From Ornithodoros turicata (taxonomy: Eukaryota > Arthropoda > Arachnida > Ixodida > Argasidae), in contig NC_088204.1 in assembly GCF_037126465.1 (NCBI RefSeq), positions 63,425,807 to 63,489,806 of the forward strand: a stretch of DNA of 64,000 nucleotides, read 5' to 3'. The number at the start of each line of letters is the position of its first letter. Positions within the stretch are counted from its first letter, which is position 1. Under the pieces are notes generated by a model. That model was not told the DNA's origin, did not search any database, and saw only the letters and a program-made list of their open reading frames with translations. A program made the translations under genes and the position numbers. This document shows positions 55,362 to 64,000 of this stretch, one piece after another.

Positions 55362-57536
55362 TTGACCCAGGAGATGCTCAAGAAACTAGGATGCACTCCT
55401 AGATTTTCAACCCCGGAGCATCCAGAGAGTAATGGGTCAGTGGAGCGCTGGAACAGGAACATGCTTTACCACGTGATCCAGCGTGAGGGACGAGGTTGGG
55501 ACAAGTTCGTCCCGTACCTACTTTGGGCCTATAGGGAAGTGCCACACGACACTACCAGCGTGGCCCCGTTCGAGTTGCTGTACGGTAGGTCACCGACGGG
55601 GCCCTTAACGATTCTGAAGCGTTCGTGGACGGACGAAATCGACGTCCCGGATGTGCTACGCGAAGCGCCCGCCGAGTACCTACGTCAGCTGAGAGACGAC
55701 CTCTCTAGAGCAGCAGAAATGGCAGAAACGGTTAGTGAAAAGAGGCAGCGAAACTATACGGGATATTACAACCGCGCTGCTAAGGACAAGCAATTCGCGG
55801 AAGGGCAACAGGTCCTACTTCACGACGCCGCCCCCCCGAACAAAATGCACCCGCGTTGGAGCGGTCCCTATACCGTATTAAAGCAGGAGCGCCAGCACTC
55901 GTACGTCATAGAGGATGCCGACGGAAAGCGACGAACCGTTCACGCTAATAAGCTGCGCGGATACAATGCGAGAGTGGGACAGGTAGGAGTCCTCTTCGAA
56001 TGCGAGGAAGATTTCGGCGAAATTAGTTATGCGCCTTCTGGGCCAGATAAGGAGGGAGATGTCAGTGGCGTCCCGGACCAGAAATTGGACCACCTCGCAT
56101 CGGCACAAAAAAGGGAAATGAGTGCTCTCCTCCGCGAATTCCGGGAGCTGTTCCGAACCCAAACAAAGATCGCGAAGGTTGGGGAACACCGCATAGAGCT
56201 GAAGGGAGGCGAGACGCCTAGAAGGCCACACCACTACCGCATTCCGGACACACTAAAGGGAGAGGTCACGAGACAGGTGAATGAGCTGCTGGCCCAGGGG
56301 CTTATATACCCGGTAGAAAGTGAACACGCGCACCCCATTGTATGTGTCTCAAAGAAAAATGGGGAAACCCGTATCTGCGCGGATTACCGCGCTCTGAACG
56401 CAGCGACTAAGGAGGACGCGTTCCCGATGGCACTGACACGGGAGCTGATATACAAAGTAGGTCGCGCTGCTTATATAACACTGGTAGATCTTCGGCGAGG
56501 GTATTGGCAGGTGCCGTTGGCCGAGGACTCTCAAAAATTGTCGTCATTTGTCACGCACGAAGGTCAATTTGCATGGCGCGTAATGCCCTTCGGGCTGAGG
56601 AATGCCGCTGCTACATTCCAGCGCATTGTGAACGTGTTGTTGCGCCGTCATCGAGAATATTCCACGGCGTACTTAGACGATATCGCGATCTTTTCGGAGT
56701 CGTGGGAGGACCACGCGAGACACGTGCGCGCAGTTTTCAGCGAATTGCTGTCGGCCGGGTTCACAATTGCGGGAGACAAATGTCAGATAGCACAGCCATC
56801 GGTACCGTACCTCGGGCATGTAATTGGTTCGGGCAGACACGCGCCCGACCCGTCGAAGCTGGCTACAATTAGGGGGTTAAAGCGGCCCATATCCAAGCGT
56901 GACGTACGAAGTGCGTTAGGCCTTTTCGGATACTACAGGGAATATATACCCAAGTATGCAGAACTGGCGTTACCCCTCACAGAGTTGACCGGCAAGGGGA
57001 CACTAAACGTGGTACCGTGGTCAGAAAGCGCACAAAATGCATTGGACGCGCTGAAAAACGCATTGTGTTCAGTTACCGCTCTCGCGACCCCTGACCTATC
57101 GAAACCATACTGGTTGTATACCGACGCGTCCGATTATGCCGTCGGAGCCTGTTTAGCCCAGATGGAAGGGGATACAGAGGTACCAATAGAGTTCGCCAGC
57201 TGCAAGCTCACTCCTACCCAAAGACGATGGTCAACAATCGAAAAGGAAGCGTTCGCCATAGTGTGGGCGCTAAAGCGTTTCGACAACTGGCAGTTCGGCG
57301 CTGAAGTGTTCGTGATTTCGGATCACAACCCGCTATCGTACCTCACCGCGAGCATGCCCCGCAGTTCTAAGTTGATCAGATGGGCTCTCGCTCTTCAACG
57401 GTACCGCGTTACTGTAAAGTACAGAAAAGGGAAATCGCACGGCAACGCCGACGCACTCTCTCGGTTAGATAATGAAATCTGGGATCAACACGTCACAGAC
57501 GGGGACCTCGCGTATGGCGGCCATGCAGATGCATGA
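55362..57536 (+). pseudogene. Integrase C-terminus, reverse transcriptase and RNase H
   Basis: This 724-codon frame begins with the integrase end (HPESNGSVERW with catalytic Glu at 55444-55446; PRWSGPYTVL). A variable linker follows, then the reverse transcriptase: an HPIVCVSKKNGETRICADYRAL start, TLVDLRRGYWQVPL, FAWRVMPFGLRNAAATFQ, and the YLDD box at 56670-56681. RNase H comes last, with YTDASDYAVGA near 57118, a STIEKEAFAIV Glu region and a VISDHNPL Asp region, and a conserved KGKSHGNADALSR end. The frame is uninterrupted from 55362 to 57536. RT following integrase in the same frame is the key oddity. Alone it is not preceded by an intact start, hence pseudogene. Confidence 0.9.
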
Positions 57537-57790
57537 CGGCGCACTCGCGGGCGCGGAAGAGACTGAGCTGCTCTTGTGTGTGAAGTGCTTGTAAGTCAGT
57601 GAGGCACTCCTTGTATTCAAGAACACTGAACGAACCTTTTTTTGTGTGTGTGGGCGTTTCCTGTGTGTGAACTGAACTACCTATATTCATTTATCGAACT
57701 ATATTTGTGGAACTTGTGGTAGCACTTGCGACCAGCACTATTTCGTCATGTACGTTGGTCGACCCTTCGGAGGTCGGACCAACGATCTTC

Positions 57791-57799
57791 GGCCGGAGG
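57791..57799 (+). other. Polypurine tract
   Basis: The short ggccggagg run sits directly before the TG of the 3' LTR and would prime plus-strand DNA. It is less purine-pure than usual. Confidence 0.55.
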
Positions 57800-58320
57800 T
57801 GTAAGTGTGAGTCGCCTGTCGCCTATGTATACACCGCGATGCGGAGAGGTGGCTCCAGAACGTCGGCTCGCACTCATTAGAAAGACTCTAAATCCCCATC
57901 GCACGAGGGAAGTATAATAGGGAAGGAATTCCTCTTGTCCCTGAAGGCAGGGATTCAAGGGCGCCAACCACGGAACCGGTGTTGGCCAGTTGAGCCGCCA
58001 AGGACAACCGAGGTTTGGCGGAAGCCAGCGCGAGTTCGCTGGGCAGTTTTGGCTGGAGAGTTGGAGTAGACGTGTAAATTGCATCCCTCATCGGCTGAGT
58101 GGATGAACCCTCCTACCTCCGCAGCCCCTACTCCGACGCTTTGGTAGCGCCGTTATTGTCATGTCGCGTAACAAGTGATTTTGCTATATGCTGGTACAAT
58201 AAACTTGTGCCTCCATCGCTACCGACCAAGTCGTCCCCTGGTTAGTTCATCCCTGCTGCGGAGAGCACGGCGCGGGAAAGTGTATGAACGGGCTCGGATC
58301 ATGAGGAGCAACTTATTACT
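57800..58320 (+). repeat. 3' LTR (521 bp)
   Basis: It starts TGTAAGTGTGA and ends CTTATTACT, then the gtatt target duplication at 58321-58325. The differences from the 5' LTR are two near the start, one near 57976 and one near 58073. Confidence 0.95.
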
Positions 58321-58325
58321 GTATT

Positions 58326-59147
58326 TGTTGAAATGAATATGATAGCTACTGATATGACACTCTACTGGCGTTCCTCTTAAACGTTTCGTCCATGGCAGGA
58401 AAAAAGTTATAGCAGGTGAAGCGGCCCTTGCAAGTATATGATCTCATGCAACGCCGCTTCTGTAAACAAAGCTTTACACGACCGCATTTTAACTTTCATA
58501 GATTCAGTTCATTACATCATGCACGTATTATACTGCACGCCGAAATACTCAGGAAAAAAAATCTTCTACACGCCATACTTAGCGAGATACAAGCCCTCGA
58601 ACACACTCCCGAGCAAAGTGCAGACGTCACAGAGCTCTGAGCTGCGTACACTCCCATTGGCAGCCGCGTATACACGTCACTTCTCGTGCACTGCCTCACT
58701 GGCGGCGGCGAGTGCTGTGATGTCAGAGCTGCACGAGTTTCGGCATTCGTAGTGCCCATTTTCTCCGGCTCTGGTACCCTCGCCGCTGTGGGACTTTCGA
58801 TGCAGGTTTACATGTGTGCAAATAACCGTCCTTTGCGTTTATCTGGCATGACCTAGCTGTTGCAACCACTATCGCATCCATTTCGGTCGACTCCGAAAAT
58901 TCAGTACCACAATATTCCTCGACGATCTCGGACAATGGCAGCGAAAGCACCAAGTGAATAGGCCGCGTATATGCAGAGCAATCTGATGAAATACGTCGAA
59001 AAGGTCTTCCCGCACAGCTAATCGGTGGGCGACGGAATGGCGAGCGCCGGTTATGTCGGGACCGGCGGAATCCGAAACTTACGAAATCGCGAACGTGATT
59101 TCAGTGGCTGTAGCTGTGGCGACGAGCTAGTACCAGCCGTATAGGCA
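58326..59147. other. Unassigned intergenic DNA
   Basis: No gene is supported. Open frames near 58416-58752 overlap on both strands and have no motif. Confidence 0.3.
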
Positions 59148-59335
59148 GTCACTGGTAGCCAGGGATTTTCCCAGCACTCCCCAAAAAATGTTGCAACACC
59201 CCTCCAAGATACCGTCCAGAAGGGCATTAAAACGTCGCAAAATCAGCGGATATGGGCGGCACCCCTTCTCTACGACACCTCACAGCCCCCTAAATCAAAA
59301 TCCCGGGAATATCCCTGCCGGTACCCAGTAAACCA
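59148..59335. repeat. Small inverted-repeat element (candidate MITE)
   Basis: The left end ggtagccagggattttcccagc and the right end, inverted, ggtaccggcagggatattcccggg are partly complementary. The interior is rich in acccctcc-type runs. No clear target duplication is seen. Confidence 0.4.
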
Positions 59336-59719
59336 CTCATATCCATAGGACATTCCTACAAGGTCGCGCACGTTCTGGATATCTATGGGATGACCCAGAA
59401 CGACATTCGCGTTTCGGTTTCACCCAGTAGATAACAGATGTCCTAGGTAAGTCTGCAGACTATCGCGCTTTGGATATTTGAATGGAGGAAGCAGACTGGA
59501 GAGCCCTGGGGTATCCATGCAAGATCCAGAACACGGGATTTTGGGCAGTCGTTGAATGTACCATTTGTATTTTCGAGGTGCGATAATATACCATCACAAC
59601 AGGGGAGCTGCAAACGTTATCGTTATAAGCTTAGAAGCAGTTGCAGTACGCGAAATGCAGTCACGTTAAATGTGTACACGTAGGAACACCAGACAGATCT
59701 ACACCAGCTTTCGTGTTTA
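59336..59719. other. Unassigned intergenic DNA
   Basis: Nothing is recognised. There is a weak repeat of tatggatatc-like segments near 59340 and 59385. Confidence 0.3.
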
Positions 59720-60738
59720 GGGTAAGGTGGGGCAAGGTGAGACACAGGGCAAGACGCGACATTTGTTTTGTTCGACGCCGCCCGTCTCAAATTCGCTTTG
59801 CTGCATGCGCTTGAAACTTTACTCATAGGTGGCTCTGCATGCGCGCTTTATTGCACGTGAGAGTTGTCCGGATTGCTGTGTGCCTTGCAGAGAAAAAATA
59901 AAATAAAAAAATGTAAAGACCCGCCAAAAAGGCGCGATTTTCTGTAGTCCTTTTTTTGTCATCTGTGCGGCAGCGTTTCGTAGACTTATTCTGAAATATA
60001 AGTTCACTTCCTATTTCTTTATTCATTCATCCAGATATATCCAAAATATGCGCACTCTTGGTTATCCGGTGTTAAACAGAAAAATTCGTGCATCCGATTA
60101 TATGCACGGCGCAAGATGGGGCAATTTACTGTAATTAATGCAAGCTTAATGCAATTTCAATTTAACATAATTTAGAAACGGATAGGTCAACTATTAGGTG
60201 ATGTAATGCTTGTCCCTCAGAGATTTCTTTTTTGCATTTTCCAGCAAATTTTCCTGCTTCCTAAGACATTTCCAGCAAAGCAAAAGCGCGCGCAAAAGCG
60301 AGCGACGAGCGACACATCCCACTGGCAGTGCCTTGTTTGCAAATGACGGTGGAGCAAAATAGCACCGGGTTCTGTGTGGTTTTATTGCACACCAGGTGTG
60401 CGGTGGGCTCGGGGGATTTGCGTTGGGGCTCGCGTGCTTCACTTTGTCTGCTTGCACTGCGAAAAACTAATTTGTATAGTTCATTACCACCGCGTGCCTC
60501 GCCTTGCCCCACGCGAAGTCTGATCTTGCCCCGAGGGTTGGGACAAGATAAGACGATCTGCATTTTTGAATTTTTATTATGTGTTTATTTTAGACTGGCT
60601 ACATCCGTTATGCATTTACAGGTCTGAACCTCTAGACCCCTGTGAATGTGCCAATGGCTTTTTTCCCCCCGAAAACACGAAAAATAAAAATTTCATATTC
60701 AATTGCAAATTTCTGTCTCATTTTGCCCCACCTTGCCC
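59720..60738. mobile_element. TIR DNA element with TA duplication (1019 bp)
   Basis: It begins GGGTAAGGTGGGGCAAGGTGAGAC and ends with the inverse of GGGCAAGGTGGGGCAAAATGAGAC, flanked by TA (59718-59719 and 60739-60740). Similar motifs recur inside (caagatggggcaatt near 60112; cttgccccacgcg near 60503; cttgccccgaggg near 60524). No transposase frame is visible. It is probably a non-autonomous Tc1/mariner-type element. Confidence 0.75.
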
Positions 60739-60740
60739 TA

Positions 60741-61630
60741 TAACGTTTACTCCTCTTGATGCCAAGGTCGCTGGTTCGAACCCGGTCGAGAAGGCGCGAT
60801 TACGTTCTAAGTCGATGCTGTGATCCGAATTTGCCCATAGCTACCGATTAAACAATAACTTCAGTACAGATTTGCGGACCTCGCCGAAGTTGTAGGGTGA
60901 TTTTGAAACGCTGTTGTGGAACCTACCAATCTGATGTTTGCTGATGACGTCGTTCGACTCCGACCACAGACTTCCGATGTTTCCACTTTTTAAATAATGA
61001 ACCCCAAGTGGGAGGAAGATAAGAGCCACAGTATAGAAGGATCTTCTATCCAACCCAGTCACCTGGATGGACAGCGGTGGCGAGAGCTTCCTGCACGTAC
61101 AAGACAGGCATGTTATTATAGAGGAATGCAGTCACATGGAGTAATGCGGTACGGTAGGCTATAAGCAGCATACTATGGGTTCGTGTTTCCGGCTTTAACC
61201 GAAAGCACTCCGAAACACATACGCTTGACAGGGTTCGTTTTCCTTTCGTGTCGATGTTTGCTATAGCATTACGGGTTACCTGCCCTCACGAGGAGCCTTT
61301 CACTTAACGGAGCAGCGCAACAGCTGGAGTCATTGAACAGGGTACCCTATTTAGGGACCACCTGACACGAGCATTTTAGTGTTATTTTGGCAATCTTCCA
61401 GGTGCGAAGGGACAGCTAGTCGCTGGAACGCAGACACAAAAAGATGGGATGCAAGCACGGAAGCTGCATTGCGGCTATGTCAAGGAATACCCGGATGTCG
61501 AGATGTCCACGTCGCCTGGTGACGTTCGGATGTCGTTATCTGAAAATTGGGCCGCATAACGCGAAGCTGTTTGCAGGGCTTCGCAATAGTTTTATGAGCA
61601 TGTGATGTTTAACGCACCCTTTGATTAATG
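60741..61630. other. Unassigned, with a tRNA-like B box at the start
   Basis: The sequence tgccaaggtcgctggttcgaacccggtc at 60759-60786 looks like the B-box half of a tRNA-derived SINE; the A-box half is not seen. The rest has no gene. Confidence 0.35.
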
Positions 61631-61634
61631 TCAG

Positions 61635-61850
61635 TACACTCTAAAAGCACAACTTCATCGCAATGCGTGCTGTGCGCCGTTGCCACGAATGATAAGGTTA
61701 TGGCTTCTGGTCCGAAGAGGGGGTGCACGCCTTTTTCTGTCAATTTGAATATGATAATTGCACAAAAAGGCGTACGCCCTCCTGTATGCCTTCCTGCAGC
61801 GGCTGGTTTTAAGCGTGCCATGCCGTGAAAATCTGCTTTTTGGGATGAGG
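61635..61850. mobile_element. Hairpin MITE, divergent relative
   Basis: It starts acactctaaaagcacaacttcatcgcaatgcgtgct and has the ggcgtacgcc arm tip and the gtgccatgccgtgaaaa end. It follows the family's plan, but both arms have diverged. Confidence 0.6.
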
Positions 61851-61889
61851 GCACCGGGAAAGGAGGGGGGGAGGGGGCAGTTCTCGCAA

Positions 61890-62089
61890 CACTCTTAAAA
61901 ATGAACTTCACTGCATAACACGTTCCTAGCCAACCATCATCTCGAATGATACCGTTATCTGCCCTGATTTGCTGAAAACGGGAGGCGAACGCCTTTTCTG
62001 TGACACTTATGCTGTTCATAATTGCCACAGAAAAGGCGTACGCCCCCCGTTTTCAGTGAATCAGGGCAGATAACGATATCATTTGAGAG
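61890..62089. mobile_element. Hairpin MITE, right arm truncated
   Basis: The left terminus cactcttaaaaatgaac is complete. The right arm stops at gatatcatttgaga near 62088, where the next copy begins. Confidence 0.83.
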
Positions 62090-62091
62090 TA

Positions 62092-62340
62092 CAGTCTTAA
62101 AAATGAACTTCACCGCATAGCACGCTCCAAGCCAACCATCATCTCGAATGATACCGTTATCTGCCCTGATTTGTTGAAAACGGTAGGCGTACGCCTTATT
62201 TGTGACAATTATGAACCGCATAAGTGTCACAAAAAAGGCGTACGCCTCCAGTTTTCAACAAATCAGGGAAGATGACGATATCATTCGAGATGATGGTTGG
62301 CTAGGAGCATGCTATGCGGTGAAGTTCATTTTTAACAGTG
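62092..62340. mobile_element. Hairpin MITE, canonical (249 bp)
   Basis: TA flanks at 62090-62091 and 62341-62342. It begins cagtcttaaaaatg (one change) and ends ttcatttttaacagtg. Confidence 0.87.
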
Positions 62341-62342
62341 TA

Positions 62343-62391
62343 TGGTTGACTAGGAGCGTGCTGTGCAGTGAAATTCATTTTTAAGAGTGTA
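62343..62391. repeat. Hairpin MITE, isolated right terminus
   Basis: The sequence ggttgactaggagcgtgctgtgc...ttaagagtg, immediately following the previous copy, is a lone 49-bp terminus. It suggests nested insertion or unequal exchange in this cluster. Confidence 0.75.
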
Positions 62392-62510
62392 CTGGATATT
62401 ATCGCGCTACTGTTTTCTTCACTTCTGGTGACGTGTGGAGGCGTAACACAAAGTTGACTTGACTGCAAATCGCACCTTCATTATACTCGGGGAAAATTTA
62501 CCATAGAGTG

Positions 62511-62758
62511 CACTCATAAAAATGAACTTCATCGCATAGCACGCTCCTAGCCAACAATCATCTCGTATGGTATCGTTATCTGCCCCGATTTGTTAAAAAC
62601 GGGAGGCGTACGCCTTTTTTGTGACACTTATGCTGTTCATAATTGTCACAAAAATGGCGTACGCCTCCCATTTTCAACAAATCAGGGCAGGTAACGATAT
62701 CATGCGAGATGATGGTTGGCTTGGAGCGTGCTATGGGGTGAAGTTCATTTTTAAGAGT
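62511..62758. mobile_element. Hairpin MITE, canonical
   Basis: It runs from cactcataaaaatgaac to gttcatttttaagagtt. The terminal TA duplications are eroded. Confidence 0.85.
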
Positions 62759-62942
62759 TTGGTATCTCAACGACCAACACTGAAATAAAACGAACGGGAC
62801 AGCAAACAAAGACATAGAAAGGCATAGCACCAATTAAGCGTAGCGAAAAGACGCGTAACGCCCTATTAAGAGGAATTACATGTTGAGATCACGTGTAAAG
62901 CAAATGTACCAAGGGCAGCTCAATCATGTGGCAACGTTCTAC

Positions 62943-63183
62943 CTTGCTGCGCAGCCGACTACCATTTCGTGCGGACCCGCGGCGAGGGTGGACCATTCCT
63001 CCCGGTTCATCAACTTGACGTCGATACGCCTAGTGCAGTGAAGGTACTCCTTGTGAAGCGGGCATAACGTCATCTCGGGTCCGCTGATAATGGGTCCTCG
63101 TACAATGAGTGCCCCGTTCCGCATCATCACCTCTCTTGCACGGCAGACGGCCACGTTCAACAGTAGAGGATAACGCAGTCCTT
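62943..63183 (-). CDS. Candidate internal exon of an unrecognised gene
   Basis: On the minus strand a GTTTTTCAG acceptor (63192-63184) opens a 241-base frame ending at AAG with a GTAGAA donor at 62942. The 80-residue product includes NVAVCRAREVM, a PLHKEYLHC segment and VVGCAAR, with five spaced cysteines that suggest a secreted or extracellular domain. No family is recognised. Neighbouring exons are not visible within the window. The splice signals are reasonable but the evidence is limited to this one block. Confidence 0.4.
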
Positions 63184-63842
63184 CTGAAAAACAAATGATG
63201 ACAATTCGTAATTTGACGTCGCGAGACAACAATGATAAAGAGCTACGCTACAGTGTGAAAAACAGAGCCGTTACAAGAGTATTCCAGTTATCCCTGAGTG
63301 CGGGAGAACAGTGCACAAGGCATCAGACACTTTCTCGAATCGAACTGCCGCGAAGAATATATTACTCAAGACCCTGAGCAGAAGTCACGATGATATTGAT
63401 GGAACCATTTCGATTGATACCTCTTCCAAACGACGTTTCAAAACAACCCTATTTTCCCAACATGGGCATCGGCATAAACATGCATGTTTTGTAAATTTCT
63501 GCTCTGATGATAATATAAATGAATGTAGACGAAAGCGCGATACTTTTCCGAGGAACATCGATACAGCATCAATGAAGTATCGATATCTGGTCGGTATTTG
63601 CCTATTATTTTGTTTCAGAAACCGACAGGTCCAGGTGGACGTGAATGTTGTGGAAAAGGTGGAGAGTTAATCTTCTGTGAAGACAACCCTCTTACGCACG
63701 TTACGCACGCGAAGTTCCTTTTTCTAACGCAATGTAAAAGAAATAACGAAATCGTAAATAGGCGACACCATATTCAGATAGAATCATAGACATATCGAGC
63801 AAAAACTGGAAAACTTTCATGGATAACTGACACCATATACAA
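63184..63842. other. Unassigned, possible intron
   Basis: If the exon at 62943-63183 is real, this is upstream intron sequence. A plus-strand open frame at 63311-63670 has no recognised features. Confidence 0.3.
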
Positions 63843-64000
63843 ATAGAATGATCATGGCTAGAGGTCAGCGCGGGTCCGGGTATAGCCGCAGTTACCCGCA
63901 CATCGTCACGAATTCCGGGTAGGAATTCGCGATTGCTGCGGGTAAAATGCGGGTGTACCCGCAATACGACCGCGGGCAATGCGGGTATACCCGCATTACA
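63843..64000. repeat. GC-rich gcgggta-type repeat at the window edge
   Basis: The units gcgggtaaaatgcgggtgtacccgca and tgcgggtatacccgca alternate with their complements, making small hairpins. The repeat runs off the end of the window. Confidence 0.6.

Larger units (their letters stand above)
52010..58320 (+). mobile_element. Complete Gmr1-like Ty3/Gypsy LTR retrotransposon
   Basis: Two 521-bp LTRs, a 5-bp target duplication, a primer-binding site, gag, and pol in the order protease, integrase, reverse transcriptase, RNase H. Integrase before RT is the order of Ty1/copia, but RT and RNase H motifs are Ty3/Gypsy-type. This combination defines the Gmr1 group. LTR divergence is about 0.8 percent. 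The pol frame is broken by a 136-bp duplication and by a frameshift in the integrase core, and a further frame change lies in gag. Hence the copy is recent but not autonomous. Confidence 0.9.

Noticed and set aside
63311..63670. Plus-strand frame of 119 codons
   Set aside because: No motif, codon pattern or splice sites support it. It lies opposite the candidate exon's upstream intron.
1..64000. Bacterial or viral origin of the window
   Set aside because: The spliced genes, SINEs with pol III boxes, LINEs and satellites are eukaryotic. No operon-like runs of genes occur.

Overview
This window reads as nuclear DNA of a chelicerate, most likely a hard tick. The coding content is sparse and split by introns. 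Most of the sequence is transposable elements: LINEs of at least three groups, LTR elements of Ty3/Gypsy and BEL/Pao type, mariner, PIF/Harbinger, hAT-like and piggyBac-like DNA elements, tRNA-derived SINEs of the kind known from ticks (Ruka-like), and many copies of a long-hairpin MITE. The tick assignment is an inference from this repeat repertoire and from a secreted mite/tick-style lipid-binding-like gene. No database search was possible.

Region by region: 1-1.8 kb is the truncated third copy of a segmental duplication. 1.8-6.1 kb holds a LINE tail, a dead Harbinger transposase and a 766-bp fold-back element. 6.9-12.3 kb is a nearly complete Tx1/L1-group LINE on the minus strand, interrupted by an 810-bp piggyBac-like MITE. 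13.6-21.6 kb and 25.3-30.8 kb are two copies of a duplicated unit. Each carries an intact three-exon minus-strand gene for a 211-residue secreted protein, plus a decayed I/Jockey-group LINE. In the first copy the LINE was hit by an LTR element, which was itself hit by a SINE and by an hAT-like element. The duplication is flanked by a 154-bp satellite. 21.6-22.9 kb is a Ty3/Gypsy integrase remnant. 31-42 kb is relic DNA: BEL/Pao, RNase H and LINE tails, inverted minisatellites, a 128-bp satellite and tRNA-like SINE heads. 42.2-43.6 kb is a long unassigned minus-strand reading frame that looks like the last exon of a host gene. 43.7-47.0 kb is a cluster of hairpin MITEs. 47.3-48.6 kb is a broken D,D34D mariner. 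52.0-58.3 kb is a complete, recently inserted LTR retrotransposon. 59.7-60.7 kb is a TIR element with TA duplication. 61.6-62.8 kb is a second MITE cluster. 62.9-63.2 kb is a possible orphan exon.

The host genes visible are the tandem pair at 14.6-15.8 and 26.3-27.6 kb, the probable terminal exon at 42.3-43.6 kb, and one or two weak exon candidates. The most unusual element is the 52-58 kb LTR retrotransposon. Its pol order is protease-integrase-reverse transcriptase-RNase H, as in the Gmr1 group, instead of the standard Ty3/Gypsy order. Its LTRs differ at only 4 of 521 positions, so it is young, yet this copy is disabled by a 136-bp tandem duplication and by a frameshift in the integrase core.
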